Source: Mumia sp. Pv4-285 | Lineage (GTDB): Bacteria; Actinomycetota; Actinomycetes; Propionibacteriales; Nocardioidaceae | Length of the DNA stretch: 64,000 nt | NCBI RefSeq assembly: GCF_041320275.1 | Contig: NZ_CP162023.1 | Coordinates: forward strand, 1,178,001-1,242,000 | Reading direction: 5' to 3' | In this document: positions 60,792-64,000 of the stretch, piece after piece | Numbering within the stretch: position 1 is the stretch's first letter | Layout: every line of letters begins with the position of its first letter | Program-made: the position numbers and the translations under genes | The notes under the pieces: model-generated | Told to the model about the DNA's origin: nothing | Database searches by the model: none | The model's input: only the letters and a program-made list of their open reading frames with translations

Positions 60792-63578
60792 TCACATCTC
60801 GTGGTCGCGCCGGCGACGCCGACCGGTCACCAGGAGGGCGGCGCCGCCGATCAGCAGTGCCGCGGCCACGACGACCGCCGACAGCGCGACGGTCGTACCG
60901 GTGCCTGGGAGGTTGTCTCCGGCGCCACCGGTGCCTGCGTCGTCGGAGGCGCCACCGCCGTTACCACCGCCGTCCGTACCGCCGCCGTTGGTGGGCGTCG
61001 GGGTCGGTGCGGTCGTGGACGGGGTGGTCGGTGGTGTCGTCGGAGGCGACGTCGCCGTCGTGACCGGTGTGGTCGGCGGTGTCGGGCCGGAGGAGAACGT
61101 GTTCGTGATCGTGCAGGTGGCCTCGTCGCCGTCCTCGAGGGTGATCGTGTCCCCCTCGAGGACTCCGTCGCCCTCGCACGACCACGGACCGGCCTCGTAC
61201 CCGTCTGGCCCGTCGGACTCCGCCAGCTCATACGTCCCCGCCGTCAGGGAAGCGCGTGTGACGTCGTTGTCGCCGGTCGTCCCGCTCACGGTCCGGGGGC
61301 CGGTCGCGGACAGTGTCCAGTCGGTGGCGGTCGCCGTTCCACCGTCGACCGCCTTGACGAGCGTGAGGATCGGTCCTGTCCACAGGTTCGTCGCGGTGCA
61401 CGTGACCTCGGACTCGGCCGGCACGGTCACCACCGCGCCCGACACGTCGGCGCCAGTGCACTCCCACCCGTCGAGCAGGTAGCCGTCCGGCCCGTCCGAC
61501 TCCGCGAGCGTGTAGTCGCCCGGAGGGACCGGAACGCGGGTGACGTCGTCGTCCGCGCTCTGCCCGCTCACCATGGTCCCGCCAGTCTCCGGTCCACCGG
61601 TCGCCGACAGCATCCATTCCTGCGGTGCGGCGTCCTCGGGATCGACCACCTTGACCAGGGTGAGGAAGGACCCGACCCACTGGTTGTCGACGGTGCAGGT
61701 CACGTCGTCTCCGGCCGCCAGCGTGAGGGCGCTTCCCTCCAGGGATCCACCGGTGCAGGACCAGCCGTCGGACGAGTACCCGGGCGGGCCGCCGCTCTCG
61801 GAGAGGTCGTACGTCCCCGGCGCCACCGGCACACCCGTCACCTCGTCCGAACCTGAGACACCCGAGTGCGTCGTCGCTCCGGCCGCCGTCAGAGTCCAGT
61901 CGGTCGGTTCGGCACTTCCGCCCTCACCGTTGTCGAGGTCCTTCTCGAGGGTGAGGCTCGCTCCCTGCCAGGTGTTCGTGACGGTGCAGACGACGTCATC
62001 GGACGGCGAGACCAGCGTGACGACACCACCCACGACCGTACGAGGAACTCCGTTCGCCGTACAGGACCAAGGGCTCGCGGAGTACAGCTCCGGCGTCGGC
62101 CCCGACTCACTGAGCGCGTAGGGCCCGACCGGGACCGTCACGTGGCTGACGTCGTTGCTCCCGCTCGGACCACTGATCACGGTGCCGCCGGGCGCCTGGG
62201 CCGTGAGGGTCCACGCCTCGGCCGGGTCGGGACCGCCGACGACCTCCTTGATCAAGGTGAGGTGCGGTGGGACCCACGTGTTCGTCGCGGTGCACGTGAC
62301 GTCCCCGCCGGCGGCCACGGTGACCGTCGTGCCGGTGAGCGCGCTCGCGGGGACGCACGCCCAGCCGGTGAGGTCGTACCCGCTCGGACCGTCTGCCTCG
62401 GCAAGGGCGTACTGACCTGCAGGGAGACCGCCCGTGACACCGTCGGTGCCGGCGAGGGCTGCGCCGTCGCCGGTCGCGCTGAGCGTCCACGACGCCGGTG
62501 GCGCGCTGCCGCCGACGACGTCCTTGAGGAGGGTGAGCTGCCCACCTGCCCAGGTGTTCGTGATGGTGCAGGTCATGTCGTCGTCCGCGTCGATGTTGAC
62601 CGAGCCGCCGGAGACCGGCACCGGATCGCCGCTGGTCTCGCAGAACCAGTCACCGGCCTCGTAGCCACTCGACCCACCGGACTCTGCGAGAGCGAAGACT
62701 CCGGGCTCGACGGCGACGTGGGAGACAGCGTCGCTGCCGCTCGTGCCGGACAGCTGCTGACCCGGTCCTTCCGCGACCAGCGTCCAGTCCGACGGCTGGG
62801 CCGTGCCTCCGCCGGCGTTCACGACCTCCTTCACGAGAGTCAGGTGGGGCAGGTCCGCCGAGTTGGTGATCGTGCAGACGACCGCCTGGTCCAGCCCGAT
62901 GGTGATCTGGCCGTTCGTCACCGGCAAGGGGACGGTCTCGCCCGTGACAGAGGTCTCCGTACAGGCCCAGGGCCCGGCGTCATAACCGTCCGGTCCGGTC
63001 TCGGAGAGGGAGTAGGTGCCGATGCGGACCTTCTGGTTGGTGACGGCCGCCGAGCCGCCCGGTCCGGTGACGTTGGTCGGGCCTTGGGCCGTGAGCTGGA
63101 AGTCGCCCGGCACCGCTGAGCCCCCGTTGACGACCTTGACCAGGGAGAGAGTGGGCTCGATCGCCTCGTTGTCGACCGTGCAGGTGAGGTTGCCGCCCGG
63201 CGGGACCGTGATCGTCGGTGACGGGTCGGTGGACTCGAAGCCGTCGGTGCAGCTCCAGTCCTGGAACCGGTAGCCGTCCACGCCGCCGCTCTCGGAGATC
63301 ACGTAGTCGCCGTCGGGCACGGTCCGGCTCTGGAAGCCGTTGAGACCGTCGCCGGAGAGCTCCTCGCCCGTCGCGACGTGCCTGGCGTGCATCTCCCACA
63401 GCTCTCGGCGCCCCTCGCTCGCTCCGCTGTCGAGGTTCTCGATCCGCTTGTAGAGCGAGAGTGTCCCGGGCTCCTGACCCTGTGCCGGAGTGCCCATCGA
63501 CACGGGGACCGCCGCGAGCGCGACGGCGGCGACGAGCGCCAGCCACTTCCGAGAACGGCGACCCGCGACGAGCGGCAT
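60792..63578 (-). CDS. large LPXTG surface protein with eight CnaB-like repeats
   Basis: A 928-aa exported protein. The signal peptide (1-34, RKWLALVAAVALAAVPVSM) is followed by eight ~85-100-residue beta domains. Each starts with a variant of LTLVK (first at K44), contains YxLxES-type turns such as YSLSETGPDGY, and ends with CTITNTW-like strands. In each repeat the Lys, the Glu and the Asn occupy the positions of CnaB-type isopeptide triads, and there is one W-x-C and one V-x-CT cysteine, suggesting a disulfide per domain. A Pro/Thr/Gly-rich stalk leads to LPGTG (890-894), a hydrophobic helix and RRRRRDHEM. Start ATG 63578 has GGGGG 7 nt upstream. It is probably a cross-linked adhesin or fibre; the partner is unknown. 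Confidence 0.85.
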   Translation of the reverse strand: MPLVAGRRSRKWLALVAAVALAAVPVSMGTPAQGQEPGTLSLYKRIENLDSGASEGRRELWEMHARHVATGEELSGDGLNGFQSRTVPDGDYVISESGGVDGYRFQDWSCTDGFESTDPSPTITVPPGGNLTCTVDNEAIEPTLSLVKVVNGGSAVPGDFQLTAQGPTNVTGPGGSAAVTNQKVRIGTYSLSETGPDGYDAGPWACTETSVTGETVPLPVTNGQITIGLDQAVVCTITNSADLPHLTLVKEVVNAGGGTAQPSDWTLVAEGPGQQLSGTSGSDAVSHVAVEPGVFALAESGGSSGYEAGDWFCETSGDPVPVSGGSVNIDADDDMTCTITNTWAGGQLTLLKDVVGGSAPPASWTLSATGDGAALAGTDGVTGGLPAGQYALAEADGPSGYDLTGWACVPASALTGTTVTVAAGGDVTCTATNTWVPPHLTLIKEVVGGPDPAEAWTLTAQAPGGTVISGPSGSNDVSHVTVPVGPYALSESGPTPELYSASPWSCTANGVPRTVVGGVVTLVSPSDDVVCTVTNTWQGASLTLEKDLDNGEGGSAEPTDWTLTAAGATTHSGVSGSDEVTGVPVAPGTYDLSESGGPPGYSSDGWSCTGGSLEGSALTLAAGDDVTCTVDNQWVGSFLTLVKVVDPEDAAPQEWMLSATGGPETGGTMVSGQSADDDVTRVPVPPGDYTLAESDGPDGYLLDGWECTGADVSGAVVTVPAESEVTCTATNLWTGPILTLVKAVDGGTATATDWTLSATGPRTVSGTTGDNDVTRASLTAGTYELAESDGPDGYEAGPWSCEGDGVLEGDTITLEDGDEATCTITNTFSSGPTPPTTPVTTATSPPTTPPTTPSTTAPTPTPTNGGGTDGGGNGGGASDDAGTGGAGDNLPGTGTTVALSAVVVAAALLIGGAALLVTGRRRRRDHEM

Positions 63579-63720
63579 CCGGTACCCCCTACCGATGCGT
63601 CCGGCCCGGGGTGGCCGCACCCGTCGAACCTAACAAATCGGACTGGCGAATGCCGACCGCATGCCTGACACCGGAGCCGCATAACGTGGGACTCACCGAC
63701 CCCCTCGAGGAGCTGATCGA

Positions 63721-64000
63721 TTGTCCACCCCGGACGTTCCCCGCGCCCACTCCGGCCCCCTCTCGCCGACCTACGCCCCGCCCCCCACGACAGACTCGCC
63801 GCTCGACCCCGCTGCGGCGCTGTCCCTGCGCAATCTCAGCAAGTCGTTCGGCGACAAGCTGGCCGTCGGCAGCGTGAACCTGGACATCCCAGCGGGCTCG
63901 TTCTACGGGATCGTCGGCCCCAACGGAGCGGGCAAGACGACCACTCTCTCGATGGCGACGGGACTTCTCCGGCCCGACCTCGGTCGCGTCTCGGTGCACG
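63721..64000 (+). CDS. ABC transporter ATP-binding protein, N-terminal part
   Basis: A frame running off the right edge, starting at TTG 63721 with GAGGAG 9 nt upstream; no ATG or GTG precedes the domain in frame and a TAA lies at 63682-63684. After about 35 Pro-rich residues it reads ALSLRNLSKSFGDKLAVGSV, then FYGIVGPNGAGKTTTLSM (Walker A GPNGAGKTT) and GLLRPDLGRV. This is the ATPase of an export-type or multidrug ABC transporter; the rest is outside the window. It is divergent from the surface-protein gene. Confidence 0.75.
   Translation, partial: MSTPDVPRAHSGPLSPTYAPPPTTDSPLDPAAALSLRNLSKSFGDKLAVGSVNLDIPAGSFYGIVGPNGAGKTTTLSMATGLLRPDLGRVSVH

Overview
This 64 kb window is chromosomal DNA from a high-GC actinobacterium, most likely of the Nocardioides/Aeromicrobium/Mumia kind; the genus is an inference. 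The lineage markers are a mycothiol S-conjugate amidase (mca), an F420 biosynthesis enzyme (fbiC), DUF4307/DUF4245/DUF1206/DUF3592/DUF6542 proteins, an LpqY-SugABC-type trehalose importer and LPXTG surface proteins. Many starts have a TANNNT -10 box ending about 6 nt upstream of the start codon, which is the signature of leaderless transcription. No rRNA, tRNA, CRISPR array, insertion sequence, prophage or origin was found.

1-16 kb: the order metB end / AI-2E transporter / ilvA / greA / DUF4307 / mca / small membrane protein / YyaL / hemolysin III / cis-prenyltransferase / PhoH follows the Rv1079-Rv1095 stretch of Mycobacterium tuberculosis as I remember it. Local insertions interrupt it: a Pr6Pr membrane protein, a YjbR protein, a secreted ScyD-like propeller, DUF1206, an amino-acid permease and a Uma2 nuclease-fold protein. 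16-24.6 kb: a complete lpqY-sugA-sugB-sugC operon, a secreted wall-active protein, a DUF2079 membrane protein and a frameshifted Tat-exported TIM-barrel gene.

24.6-47.3 kb: the conserved block resumes with fumC, glpX (followed by a PfkB kinase), DUF4245, xseA-xseB, ispH and ychF. It is interrupted by a molybdate operon (regulator-modA-modB-modC), a secreted sulfatase, fbiC, rmuC, an MFS exporter with a divergent ArsR-type regulator, and a GNAT acetyltransferase. A 21-bp unit repeated six times runs into the xseB stop codon.

47.3-58 kb is an accessory, partly decayed region. It holds a truncated DUF559-type fragment, a small unknown gene, an alpha/beta-hydrolase remnant, and an HD-GYP/LuxR regulator divergent from a monooxygenase-hydrolase-reductase cluster. 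It also holds an arylsulfatase whose 3' part lies on the minus strand while a piece of its 5' part sits on the plus strand inside the 5' end of a CYTH-CHAD gene. SMI1/KNR4 and DUF6357-like genes follow.

58-63.6 kb is a cell-surface locus: two sortase-anchored proteins with an M23 peptidase between them. The larger has eight CnaB-like repeats, each with a Lys/Glu/Asn isopeptide triad and a cysteine pair. The window ends inside an ABC-transporter ATPase gene that starts at TTG.
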